Source of the DNA: CAIZQW01 sp942493055
Lineage (GTDB): Bacteria > Verrucomicrobiota > Kiritimatiellia > RFP12 > UBA1067
Direction: 5' to 3'
DNA length: 64,000 nt
Assembly: GCA_942493055.1 (NCBI GenBank)
Contig: OW818680.1
Span: 2,108,001-2,172,000, forward strand
The notes under the pieces were generated by a model. The model did not search any database, was not told the origin of the DNA, and was given only the letters and a program-made list of their open reading frames with translations. Made by a program: the position numbers and the translations under genes. Positions 15,907 through 23,816 of the stretch are shown one piece after another (within the stretch, counting starts at the first letter, position 1; the number at the start of each line of letters is the position of its first letter).

Positions 15907-18333
15907 CTATTCAGTCGCCTGCTGAATCGGGCCGATACGTTCGGCAATATTGCCAAAGTGGCGGGCAATACTCTGCAAACGCCCCATCAGCTCAACAAAA
16001 ATAATTCCGCGTTCAGGCGTGCAACAGCCCTTCATCAGACGCGCCACATGCCGTTCGATCGCGGCATGCGTCATGAGCCTCACCTGTCTGACGCGGGCCT
16101 CCACCTCCTCCATCTCCTGCCCTTCACCCGGCGTGCGAATGCCCTGGAGCGTCATGTGCGAAACCTCCTTCATCTTCGCGGCAAGGAGAGCCAGGTCGGC
16201 ACGTGCATCCTCGGAACAACTTCCCCACACTTTCTCAAACTTCTGAGTGTCGCGAGCAATCCGATAGATCGAATCCGATATACGCTCCGCATCATTCACA
16301 CAATGGATCAGCAACGGGACGGTTGCAGCTTGTTCTTCCGTCAGCTTCCGGGAGGTCAGTTGGACAAGATAGTTCATCACATCCTCCTGCAGCTTGTCAA
16401 CCTCATCCTCAACCTTTTTCACACGCTCCACATTGACTTTCTTCCCTTGTGCGCTCGAGGCCATGGTCGCATCCAATATTTCTGCGGCCTTTTCAACCAT
16501 ATCCCCCATAACTGAGAACGCGCAGTCGAGCGCCAACGAAGGCGTGTTGAGGAGATGGGGTTCCAGGCGCGTGATGGTGACGGGCTCTTTCCTTAAGGGG
16601 ACAATGCGTTCGCAAATCCATGCCAGCGCACCGATGAAGGGGGTCAGAACAACCACATTCGTCACATTGAAAAGTGTGTGGGCCATGGCCACGTGGCGTC
16701 CGATATTCTCACCGATCCAGACATTGCCGGAGGTCATTTCCGCGACCAGCCACATAAAGCAGGGAACACCCTTAAACGGCACATAGAAAAGGGCCACCAT
16801 ATAGACCGTACCGAGGATATTGAACATCGAATGGGCTAAGGCGGTCTGCTTCGCAGTCCGGTTGGCATTGAGCGATGCAAGCACGGCTGTGATCGTCGTA
16901 CCAATGTTATCCCCGAGGATGATGGGCACGGCCGTCCAGAAGTTGATAAGCCCGCTGTTCGCCATCGCAATGGCCAGTCCGATGGTCGCGGAACTGCTCT
17001 GCACGACCATGGTCATGATGGTTCCGATAGCGATCGCCCCCAGCACATGGCCAAGGGGCATGGCTGAGCCGCCGTGAAGCGGCGCGCAATCGAAGAGTTG
17101 AAAAAAGGTCACAAAGGAGGGGAAGGAACTGACTGACTTCAGCTCATTGGACATAAGCGTCATACCGAAGAAGAGCAAGCCAAATCCCAGTATTGTCCGG
17201 GCCGTACCCTGCAACATGGCTTTTTTAAAGATCAGAATGCCAATGACACCGAGGATGATTGCCGGCAGAGCCAGATTGTCAAGTTTAAAGGAGACCATCT
17301 GACCTGTCACGGTGGTACCGATGTTGGCACCAAAGACCACCCCGATCGCCTGTTGCAGCGAAAGGAGCCCCGCATTCACAAAGCCGACGGTCATCACCGT
17401 GGTCGCACTTGAAGACTGAATAATTGCGGTGACAAACGTACCCGCCAAAATAGCTTTGAAGCGATTGCGCGTAATATAATCCAGCGTGGCCTTCATCTTA
17501 CTTCCGGCAATCTGCTGCAGGCCATCGCTCATCAGCGTCATGCCGAAAATGAAGATCGCAAGCCCGCCAAAGACCCCGAGGACCATGTTCATCACATTCA
17601 TGGCCATGACCTCCGCGAAGAAGGGGCGCGCCACGACCCCGCTCGTGGGATTGGCCACCTCCATGCGAACCTCATATTTGCCGGTCGCCCCCGGGGCGGT
17701 CTGCAGCGAGACAACCGCCACACCTTCGATGTCTGTCTTGACCTCGCTCTTGCTCAGCTTGCCCTTCTTGCCGGGCTGCCGGGCGAGCGTGAAATAGACG
17801 GTCTCATTCGTAATAGGGATGCCCTCAGCAGAGGCGAGCTTGACCCGAATCGGATCCTTAATCGCCTCACCCGCCGCCACCTCCTGCTTGCCGTTCTCCA
17901 GAGTCACGCCCGTCACAAAACGGATTTTCTTCTTGATCGTCGGATCATCCGCCAAGGCGATCTCGACAAATTCATCAGCGAACGCGTTGCCGAGGCGCAC
18001 ATCAAACTCGGCGCACCCGCCCAAGTCTGTTGTCCCCTCCTGAGGGGTGACCTTGATTGGCGACCCCTTGCCCACCTTGGCAACCAGTTTAACGCCGGAG
18101 ACCGGATGGGCTTCGCCCTCCCCGCCGAGGAGTCCGGGCTCTGGCTTGCTCAGCAATTCAACCTTGATGCTCTTGCTGAGTTCGGCATTGGGTTTTCCCA
18201 AGACAGTCTCCGAAGACATGGCCGCCAGTTTCTCGGGCTTCAGATGTCCACCCCCTTTATCGCAACCGGTCAGAAACAGGGTTAACGTGAGGATGTACAA
18301 CAGGGCAGTGAACGAGCTCAGTGTCTTTAACAT
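15907..18333 (-). CDS. Lipoprotein-anchored Ig-like / Na-phosphate cotransporter / PhoU fusion
   Basis: 808 residues. The signal peptide ends in a lipobox LTGC (Cys24). Residues ~50-240 form one or two Ig-like (Big_1/invasin-type) repeats (ETVYFTLARQPGKKGK, VAVVSLQTAPGATGKYEVR). A Na/Pi-cotransporter core (~250-600) follows with the two signature repeats IIQSSSATTVM and VVQSSSATIGL. The C-terminal ~200 residues are a PhoU-like helical domain (VEDEVDKLQEDVMNYL, CVNDAERISDSIYRIA). The usual NptA/YjbB family has only the transporter and PhoU, so the lipoprotein/Ig front end is extra and may project into the periplasm. The upstream PhoB-box-like repeat suggests phosphate-starvation control. Confidence 0.83.
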   Translation of the reverse strand: MLKTLSSFTALLYILTLTLFLTGCDKGGGHLKPEKLAAMSSETVLGKPNAELSKSIKVELLSKPEPGLLGGEGEAHPVSGVKLVAKVGKGSPIKVTPQEGTTDLGGCAEFDVRLGNAFADEFVEIALADDPTIKKKIRFVTGVTLENGKQEVAAGEAIKDPIRVKLASAEGIPITNETVYFTLARQPGKKGKLSKSEVKTDIEGVAVVSLQTAPGATGKYEVRMEVANPTSGVVARPFFAEVMAMNVMNMVLGVFGGLAIFIFGMTLMSDGLQQIAGSKMKATLDYITRNRFKAILAGTFVTAIIQSSSATTVMTVGFVNAGLLSLQQAIGVVFGANIGTTVTGQMVSFKLDNLALPAIILGVIGILIFKKAMLQGTARTILGFGLLFFGMTLMSNELKSVSSFPSFVTFFQLFDCAPLHGGSAMPLGHVLGAIAIGTIMTMVVQSSSATIGLAIAMANSGLINFWTAVPIILGDNIGTTITAVLASLNANRTAKQTALAHSMFNILGTVYMVALFYVPFKGVPCFMWLVAEMTSGNVWIGENIGRHVAMAHTLFNVTNVVVLTPFIGALAWICERIVPLRKEPVTITRLEPHLLNTPSLALDCAFSVMGDMVEKAAEILDATMASSAQGKKVNVERVKKVEDEVDKLQEDVMNYLVQLTSRKLTEEQAATVPLLIHCVNDAERISDSIYRIARDTQKFEKVWGSCSEDARADLALLAAKMKEVSHMTLQGIRTPGEGQEMEEVEARVRQVRLMTHAAIERHVARLMKGCCTPERGIIFVELMGRLQSIARHFGNIAERIGPIQQATE

Positions 18334-18366
18334 TAAAGTAATTCTCCTTTTTGTATGGCACTAAGG

Positions 18367-18410
18367 ATAACACAAACCGCCTCGTTTTAACAACCGGGTT
18401 TGTGTTAGGA
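18367..18410. other. Inverted repeat between the two phosphate transporters
   Basis: Arms AACACAAACC and GGTTTGTGTT (10 bp, perfect) separated by 18 bp; together they can form a hairpin in the leader of the 808-residue transporter and overlap the PhoB-box-like repeat. There is no T-run, so a terminator is not called. Confidence 0.5.
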
Positions 18411-18420
18411 TTGTGTTAGG
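18403..18420 (-). promoter_or_regulatory. PhoB-box-like direct repeat (transporter 1)
   Basis: Minus strand reads CCTAACACAATCCTAACA, two CTAACA half-sites with an 11-bp period, the geometry of PhoB/PhoP boxes. It matches the repeat upstream of the second transporter at 16 of 18 positions. Confidence 0.6.
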
Positions 18421-18431
18421 AATATTTAATA

Positions 18432-20039
18432 TTAGCTAGCGGCACGGATCACGCTGACAGCGACGTTATCCGCGTGATCACTGATGCGTTCAAGCATGCG
18501 CAATGTTTCTGTAAAGATCACATCGGCCTGCGGGTGGCAGCGCCCCTCTTCGATGCGATGGATGTGCGCTTGCCGTGTGCGCCAGTACATCTTATCAAAT
18601 TCGCGTTCCAGCTCAGAAACTTGCTTTGCCAGCTCTTTATCACTCGTTGAGAAGGCTCGGATGGCCATCCCGTAGGTCCGGTGCGCATGCGCCCAGAGCT
18701 GTTTAAGCTCTTCGAGCGCCGGCACACTGAATTCCGCCTTGCTTTCTATCCGTTCTAGAGCAAACTCGGCCATATCCTCTGCCAGATCCCCCACACGTTC
18801 GATATCAGCCAGCAGTTTCTTGATTTGGAAACAGCGCTGCTGTTGCGCAATCGTGAGCTCTTTGCTCAGCAGCATGTTAATGAATTTTTCCAGTTCTCTG
18901 AATATCGGGTCAATCACTTTTTCTTCCTGGCTCAGGATATGCTTGATGCTTTTTGAATCCAGGTGGATGAGCGCGTCATAACTATCAAGAAACATCTGCG
19001 CCGTGATTTCGCCCATCCTGACCAACTCCCGGGCCGCCTCACTCAACGCGACAGAGGGGACACTGAATTGCATCTCATCGATAAAGGCTGTGACCTTGGT
19101 CTTTTCCGGTCCGCGGGAGGCGGGTGTCAAGAAGGCTGAAAGCTGAGCGATCTGCTTGATGAAGGGCAGAAGAGCCAAACTGACAAGCACATTGAAAATG
19201 GTATGCGCATTGGCGATCTGACGGGGAAGCTCGCTGGAGGTCATTTCAACAAGCTTGGTATACTGCGCAATAAAGGGCAGGAAGCAGACGACACCGAACA
19301 CATTGATCATGATCTGCGCGATGGAGGCTTGGCGGGCGGCACGCGCCTGGCCTAAAGAGGCAACAAGCCCCGTAATACAGGAGCCGATGTTCGCCCCCAG
19401 GATGATCCCGATCGCCCCCCCCAGTGTGATCGAGTTGTTCATGCCCATCGCCACGGCCATACTCGTCACCGCCGTGCTGCTCTGCGTAATGGAGGTCGCG
19501 ATCAGCCCTGCCAGGATACCTACAAAAGGACGTTGTCCCATGGTCACCAGCGCATCCGCGAAAAATTTAATTTGGATCAGATGTTCCAGCGACTTCGACA
19601 TGTAGCTCATGCCAACGAAGATCAGGCCGAGGCCCATCAGAATTTCGCCATACTTCTTCCACTCGTGATTGGCGAAGAACTCCAGAAAGAAAAGGCCGAC
19701 AATGACCAGCAAAAGACGGGAGGCGCCAATGTCAAAGGCGACGATCTGGGCTGTGATGGTTGTCCCGATCTCCTGCCCCAGCATGATGCCGATGGATTGC
19801 TGAACCGTCATCAGGTTCGCATTGATCAGACCAATCATGGTGACCATCAGCAGACCGCTGCTCTGCAGGAAAGCTGTTCCAACGGTGCCAAACACAGCGC
19901 TCCTGAAACGACTCTCGGTGACTTTATTTAACCATTTCTGAATCTTTTCGCCCGCAAGCTTCTCCATGCCTGCACTGAGCAATCGAATACCAAACATGAA
20001 AAGCGCCAACCCACCCAGAATCATCAAGAGCCCTGTCAT
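18432..20039 (-). CDS. Na/Pi-cotransporter family protein with C-terminal PhoU domain
   Basis: 535 residues of the canonical NptA/YjbB type. Two inverted-topology repeats carry FLQSSGLLMVTMIG and SITQSSTAVTSMAVAMG, the QSS motifs that bind phosphate and sodium. A PhoU-like helical domain (~345-535) ends the protein (IKKLLADIERVGDLAEDMAEF). It lacks the lipoprotein and Ig segment of its neighbour, so the two are diverged paralogues. A good ribosome site (AAGGAGA) precedes ATG. The first PhoB-box-like repeat lies about 85 bp upstream. Confidence 0.87.
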   Translation of the reverse strand: MTGLLMILGGLALFMFGIRLLSAGMEKLAGEKIQKWLNKVTESRFRSAVFGTVGTAFLQSSGLLMVTMIGLINANLMTVQQSIGIMLGQEIGTTITAQIVAFDIGASRLLLVIVGLFFLEFFANHEWKKYGEILMGLGLIFVGMSYMSKSLEHLIQIKFFADALVTMGQRPFVGILAGLIATSITQSSTAVTSMAVAMGMNNSITLGGAIGIILGANIGSCITGLVASLGQARAARQASIAQIMINVFGVVCFLPFIAQYTKLVEMTSSELPRQIANAHTIFNVLVSLALLPFIKQIAQLSAFLTPASRGPEKTKVTAFIDEMQFSVPSVALSEAARELVRMGEITAQMFLDSYDALIHLDSKSIKHILSQEEKVIDPIFRELEKFINMLLSKELTIAQQQRCFQIKKLLADIERVGDLAEDMAEFALERIESKAEFSVPALEELKQLWAHAHRTYGMAIRAFSTSDKELAKQVSELEREFDKMYWRTRQAHIHRIEEGRCHPQADVIFTETLRMLERISDHADNVAVSVIRAAS

Positions 20040-20123
20040 ATCGCCTCTCCTTATGTATTGATGCTAAGCCCTACGCATACGACTATCTATACACAAACGT
20101 AACGTAAAGCAACATCCATTGAT

Positions 20124-20141
20124 TGTTAGGATTTTGTTAGC
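20124..20141 (-). promoter_or_regulatory. PhoB-box-like direct repeat (transporter 2)
   Basis: Minus strand reads GCTAACAAAATCCTAACA, again CTAACA repeated at 11 bp. A TATAGAT that could act as -10 lies about 33 bp further downstream. Confidence 0.6.
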
Positions 20142-20252
20142 TTTGTATTATATCTTTGTAAGGCTCCAAAAGAAACCAGAAAAGTAAAAAAAAAACCGGA
20201 AACATGCAACAGTTTGTAAGTTAAGATTTTACCGCAAAAACCGCGAAAAGAT

Positions 20253-20314
20253 TGCGCGGCTATCTCATCCGCCTCACCCGTGAATACACGGACGGCGGAA
20301 TGGATAGCCGCGCA
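20253..20314. repeat. Long intergenic hairpin
   Basis: Perfect 12-bp outer arms (TGCGCGGCTATC and GATAGCCGCGCA) enclose a GCC/GGC-rich inner stem topped by CCGTG-AATA-CACGG. It dominates the 402-bp gap between the fetA/fetB remnant and the transporter. The AATA-capped inner stem resembles the 206-bp structured elements at 37942 and 55058. Confidence 0.65.
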
Positions 20315-20441
20315 GATGAATACGAATTTCATTCTTAGCTTACACCTATGGCGTGTATGTAACACGACCCTCTAATAAACGCCAAAACAAACAATCCTGT
20401 CAATCCTGTCAAAAAACGGCCACACTTTATCGAAAAATGCT

Positions 20442-20885
20442 CTAGGAGCGTTTTCTGTCATCGCTGGCTTGAAGCCGGTCCAGGCGTAGCCGGTCGCGCG
20501 CGTCGGTCAGACGCTTGGAGATGAGGTGCACGGTCAGTACGGACCCCATGCCGGCCCCTGCGGCAATCATATACATGATCATCATCTGGTAACGGACTGC
20601 GGCAGCGGGATCGCTTCCGACAGTATCGCCCCACCATTGGCTTTCGGAGGGCAGCCACATCACCTTGCAACGCCAGGCGTGCGCATCCATCGTATTCGGA
20701 GAGGCCCCTGATAATTGAACGTCGCCGCTCCACGGCTCCAGATCGGCCAGGGCGCGGAGCAGACGCGTCTTTCCGCATCCGGACGGCCCTGAAATGCCCA
20801 GGCACTCCCCAGGCGCAAGCGTCAACGAGACCGGCCCCAGCCCCCCGTAACGTAATGCATTTACCGATAGAAGTTCAACAGGCAT
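20442..20885 (-). pseudogene. FetA-FetB (YbbL-YbbM) deletion fusion remnant
   Basis: 147 residues made of two unrelated halves. Residues 1-~90 are the N-terminus of an ABC ATPase: Walker A GPSGCGKT at 33-40, then MWLPSESQWWGDTVG where FetA-type proteins continue into the helical domain. From about residue 91 (SDPAAAVRYQMMIMYMIAAGAGMGSVLTV) the sequence is the C-terminal end of a FetB/YbbM permease. Signature, Walker B and most of the permease are gone. The simplest reading is one in-frame deletion of ~1 kb joining adjacent fetA and fetB near base 20615, leaving an open but non-functional frame. It lies 11 bp after thiS in the sulfur operon. Confidence 0.75.
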
Positions 20886-20896
20886 TTACGGAGTCA

Positions 20897-21100
20897 TTAT
20901 CCCCCGCCGACAAACTGGATGATTTCGAGGGTGTCGCCGGGCTGGACAGGTGTTGAAGCCCATAACGACGCAGGGATGATCTCGTTGTTTTTTTCGACCG
21001 CCTTCTTGTTCGCCGGGACGCCGAGCCGCTCAAAAAGTTCAGCAATGGTCTTGGCCTCTCCGAGGGGACGCTGCACGCCGTTAACCGTAACTGTACCCAT
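20897..21100 (-). CDS. thiS: ThiS/MoaD-like sulfur carrier protein
   Basis: 67 residues with a ubiquitin-like beta-grasp pattern (TVTVNGVQRPL, TIAELFERLG, VEKNNEIIPASLW, GDTLEIIQFVGGG) ending in GGG. The C-terminal Gly is adenylated and thiocarboxylated by a ThiF-type enzyme to carry sulfide. No thiF, thiG or other thiamine gene is nearby. Its neighbours are metY, cysK and an Rrf2 regulator, so delivery of sulfur to homocysteine or cysteine synthesis (as with HcyS or CysO) is an alternative to thiamine synthesis. Confidence 0.82.
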   Translation of the reverse strand: MGTVTVNGVQRPLGEAKTIAELFERLGVPANKKAVEKNNEIIPASLWASTPVQPGDTLEIIQFVGGG

Positions 21101-21109
21101 GTGCGCTCC

Positions 21110-21514
21110 TTATGCCCCTTCAATCATTGATTCGAGCGTCAACGATTTGAGGACCTTGCTCATGGCATCGTTGACGGTCTCCCAGGCGCGCTTGGCCATA
21201 CACGTCCGCGCGCGTTTGCAACTCGCTGCTGAATGCACACACGGCACAATGCAGAGCTTGCCTTCAACCGAGGTCAGGATGTCGAACAGCGAAATATCCT
21301 TGGGGTCGCGGGCCAGACGATACCCGCCTCCCGCGCCGCGCGCAACGCTGATAATTCCCGCATTTTTCATGGGCGTAATCACATGCCACAAATACTTTTG
21401 CGAAAGCTCCTGACGTTCAGCAATCGACTGAAGCGTCACAGCACCTGCATGCTGATGCAGGGCAATGTCCATCAGTGTGCGGAGACCGTAGCGGCCCATG
21501 GTTGATAATTTCAT
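21110..21514 (-). CDS. Rrf2-family transcriptional regulator
   Basis: 134 residues. The N-terminal winged helix is typical (MKLSTMGRYGLRTLMDIALH, SQKYLWHVITPMKNAGII, ARGAGGGYRLAR). Four cysteines, C88, C92, C99 and C105 in KLCIVPC and SCKRARTC, sit where IscR and NsrR hold an Fe-S cluster, so a cluster or metal sensor is likely. B. subtilis CymR, a relative, controls cysteine genes. Here the gene lies inside metY-cysK-rrf2-thiS and is the obvious candidate to bind the shared operator at metY and hydE. That pairing is inference. Confidence 0.83.
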   Translation of the reverse strand: MKLSTMGRYGLRTLMDIALHQHAGAVTLQSIAERQELSQKYLWHVITPMKNAGIISVARGAGGGYRLARDPKDISLFDILTSVEGKLCIVPCVHSAASCKRARTCMAKRAWETVNDAMSKVLKSLTLESMIEGA

Positions 21515-21531
21515 ATACGGATTCCTTATTC

Positions 21532-22455
21532 TTAGGGATTGATCATACTCAAATAACGTTCACTCCCGTCCGGAAGGATCGTGGCAATCTGTTTGCCCGC
21601 ATAGGCGGGATGAGCGGCGATTTGCAAGGCTGCCCAGACGTTCGCACCAGCGGAGAAGCCGACCAGCAGCCCGGCTTCACGTCCCATGCGCTGGGACATC
21701 TCAATCGCATCCGCGCTCTTCACGCGGATCACGCGGGAGAGGAGTTTCACATCTAGCGTATCCGGGATGAATCCTGCGCCAATGCCTTGAATCTTATGCG
21801 GACAAGGCTTCAGCGGCTCTCCGGCTAACAACTGGGAGATGACCGGACTCTCATTCGGCTCTACAGCAATGACTTCAATGTCCGGATTCTGCTCTCGCAA
21901 ATAACGTCCGGCACCGGTGATTGTCCCGCCCGTGCCGACACCCGCGATAAAGACATCGACCTTCCCCTGCATATCCTTCCAGATTTCCGGTCCTGTTGTC
22001 TTGTAATGCATGTTGGGATTGGCTGGATTCTTGAACTGCTCCGGCATAAAGTAGAGCTCCGGGTTCTCCTCCACGAGTGCTTCGGCCTGTGCAACCGCAC
22101 CCTTCATCCCCTCCACGCCAGGCGTCAGGATCAGCTCCGCGCCGAGAGAGGCCAATACTTTACGCCGCTCGATACTCATAGTCTCGGGCATGACAAGCGT
22201 GACCTTGTAGCCTTTGCTGGCCCCGATCGCTGCGAGTCCGATGCCCGTATTGCCACTTGTGGCCTCGATGATCGTCACGTTTGGAGCCAAGAGGCCACGG
22301 CTCTCCGCATCGAGAATCATCGACAGGGCAATACGGTCTTTGACCGAATGCGCCGGGTTACGCGACTCCTGCTTGGCAAAGATCGAGGGATGGATGTTCC
22401 TCAACTGGAGCAAGGGCGTATTTCCAATAAAATCAGTGAACGATGTGCAGAGCAT
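21532..22455 (-). CDS. cysK: Cysteine synthase (O-acetylserine sulfhydrylase)
   Basis: 307 residues. It makes cysteine from O-acetylserine and sulfide with PLP. Visible motifs: NPAHSVKDRIA (PLP lysine), TSGNTGIGLA (substrate loop), and GVGTGGTITGAGRYL (PLP phosphate loop). Length and motif order match CysK/CysM. It starts 14 bp after metY with a GGGGAC ribosome site, within one transcription unit with metY, the Rrf2 regulator and thiS. Confidence 0.92.
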   Translation of the reverse strand: MLCTSFTDFIGNTPLLQLRNIHPSIFAKQESRNPAHSVKDRIALSMILDAESRGLLAPNVTIIEATSGNTGIGLAAIGASKGYKVTLVMPETMSIERRKVLASLGAELILTPGVEGMKGAVAQAEALVEENPELYFMPEQFKNPANPNMHYKTTGPEIWKDMQGKVDVFIAGVGTGGTITGAGRYLREQNPDIEVIAVEPNESPVISQLLAGEPLKPCPHKIQGIGAGFIPDTLDVKLLSRVIRVKSADAIEMSQRMGREAGLLVGFSAGANVWAALQIAAHPAYAGKQIATILPDGSERYLSMINP

Positions 22456-22469
22456 AGTTGACGTCCCCT

Positions 22470-23750
22470 TTATGAAAGTGCCTGCTGGAGATCAGCGACA
22501 ATGTCCTTGATATCCTCCAGCCCGATTGAAAGGCGGATGAAATCCTGCGTCACGCCTGTCGCGTGCTGCTCCGCCTCGGTCAATTGCTGATGCGTCGTGG
22601 AGGCGGGATGGATCACCAAGCTCTTGGCATCCCCGATGTTCGCCAGGTGCGAGAAGAGCTTGAGGCTGTTCACGAACTTGATGCCGGCCTCCAATCCCCC
22701 CTTGATCCCGAAGCCCACGATGCCGCCAAAGCCGTTCTTCAGATACTTCTTGGCCAAGGTGTGTGTCGGCGCTGTTTCCAACCCTGGGTAGTTCACCCAT
22801 GCCACCTGCGGATGGCTGGACAGGAAGCGGGCAACAGCCAGCGCATTTTCGCAGTGCCGGGGCTGACGCAGATGAAGCGTCTCCAACCCGAGCAGGAATT
22901 CGCGGGCATTAAACGGGCTGAGCGTGAAACCGATATCGCGCATCAGCGAAACACGGATCTTCGTACAGAGGCAACTGCTGCCCAGCGCATCCCAGTACAC
23001 AAGCCCATGATACCCCGGATCAGGCGTGGTGAACTCAGGGAACTTTCCATTGTTGTACGGGAATTTTCCGCTTTCAATGATGACGCCCCCCACACTCGTC
23101 CCGTGTCCGCCGATATACTTTGTCGCGGAGGCGACCACAATGTCCGCCCCATGTTCGAACGGCTTCACGAGCCCGACGCCGACGGTATTGTCCACGATCA
23201 GCGGAATACCGGCCTCGTGCGCCACCCCCGCCATCATCTCAAGATCCGCCACGTTCAATTTTGGATTACCGATCATCTCGGCATAGATGCCCTTGGTCTC
23301 CGGACGTATGGCCTTGCGGATGACCTCCGCAGAGGCGTCAGAAGGCACAAAGGTCACTTTGCGCGCGATCTTCGGGAAGGTATTATGAAAAAGCTGATAG
23401 GTGCCGCCATACAGATTGTCCATGGCGACAAAATGATCACCCGCTTGGGAAATCGCCAGAAGCGTAAAGGTGATGGCCGCCTGTCCGGAGGATGCCGCCA
23501 ATGCGAAGGTTCCGCCCTCGATCGCCGCCATCCGTTTTTCAAAGACATCCGTGGTGGGATTCATGAGGCGGGTATAAATATTGCCAGCTTCTTTTAATGC
23601 AAAGAGATTGGCCGCATGTTCAATGTTGCGAAAAACATAAGCTGCGGTCTGATAAAGCGGAACCGCGCGCGAACCTGTCGTGGGATCAGCCACCTGCCCG
23701 GCATGAAGGGCAAGGGTTCCTAAACCCTGCTGTGTTGTATCGGCACTCAT
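22470..23750 (-). CDS. metY: O-acetylhomoserine sulfhydrylase (homocysteine synthase)
   Basis: 426 residues from MSADTTQQG, chosen because AAGGAG lies eight bases upstream of the ATG at 23750. It is a Cys/Met-metabolism PLP enzyme: ASSGQAAITFTLL, YGGTYQLF, VVDNTVGVG and VVASATKYIGGHGTSVGG with the PLP lysine. The long form (~430) with these features is MetY, which makes homocysteine from O-acetylhomoserine and sulfide or a protein thiocarboxylate. It is the first gene of metY-cysK-rrf2-thiS and has its own promoter and operator overlapping the end of hydE. Confidence 0.9.
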   Translation of the reverse strand: MSADTTQQGLGTLALHAGQVADPTTGSRAVPLYQTAAYVFRNIEHAANLFALKEAGNIYTRLMNPTTDVFEKRMAAIEGGTFALAASSGQAAITFTLLAISQAGDHFVAMDNLYGGTYQLFHNTFPKIARKVTFVPSDASAEVIRKAIRPETKGIYAEMIGNPKLNVADLEMMAGVAHEAGIPLIVDNTVGVGLVKPFEHGADIVVASATKYIGGHGTSVGGVIIESGKFPYNNGKFPEFTTPDPGYHGLVYWDALGSSCLCTKIRVSLMRDIGFTLSPFNAREFLLGLETLHLRQPRHCENALAVARFLSSHPQVAWVNYPGLETAPTHTLAKKYLKNGFGGIVGFGIKGGLEAGIKFVNSLKLFSHLANIGDAKSLVIHPASTTHQQLTEAEQHATGVTQDFIRLSIGLEDIKDIVADLQQALS

Positions 23751-23781
23751 AAATCTCCTTATATGGGTTGATTCACCCATA

Positions 23782-23816
23782 AAAGTACACAATATTGTCT
23801 ATTAAGTCAATAGACA
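23782..23816 (-). promoter_or_regulatory. metY promoter and shared operator
   Basis: Minus strand -35 TTGACT (23805-23810), 17-bp spacer, -10 TACTTT (23782-23787). A 21-bp inverted repeat TGTCTA-N9-TAGACA (23796-23816) covers the -35. The operator overlaps the hydE stop codon. The same operator in the same position lies at hydE. Confidence 0.7.

Noticed and set aside
20126..20365. 79-residue minus-strand frame in the gap after the phosphate transporter
   Set aside because: It spans the hairpin at 20253-20314 and the PhoB-box-like repeat, and has no ribosome site or domain-like sequence.
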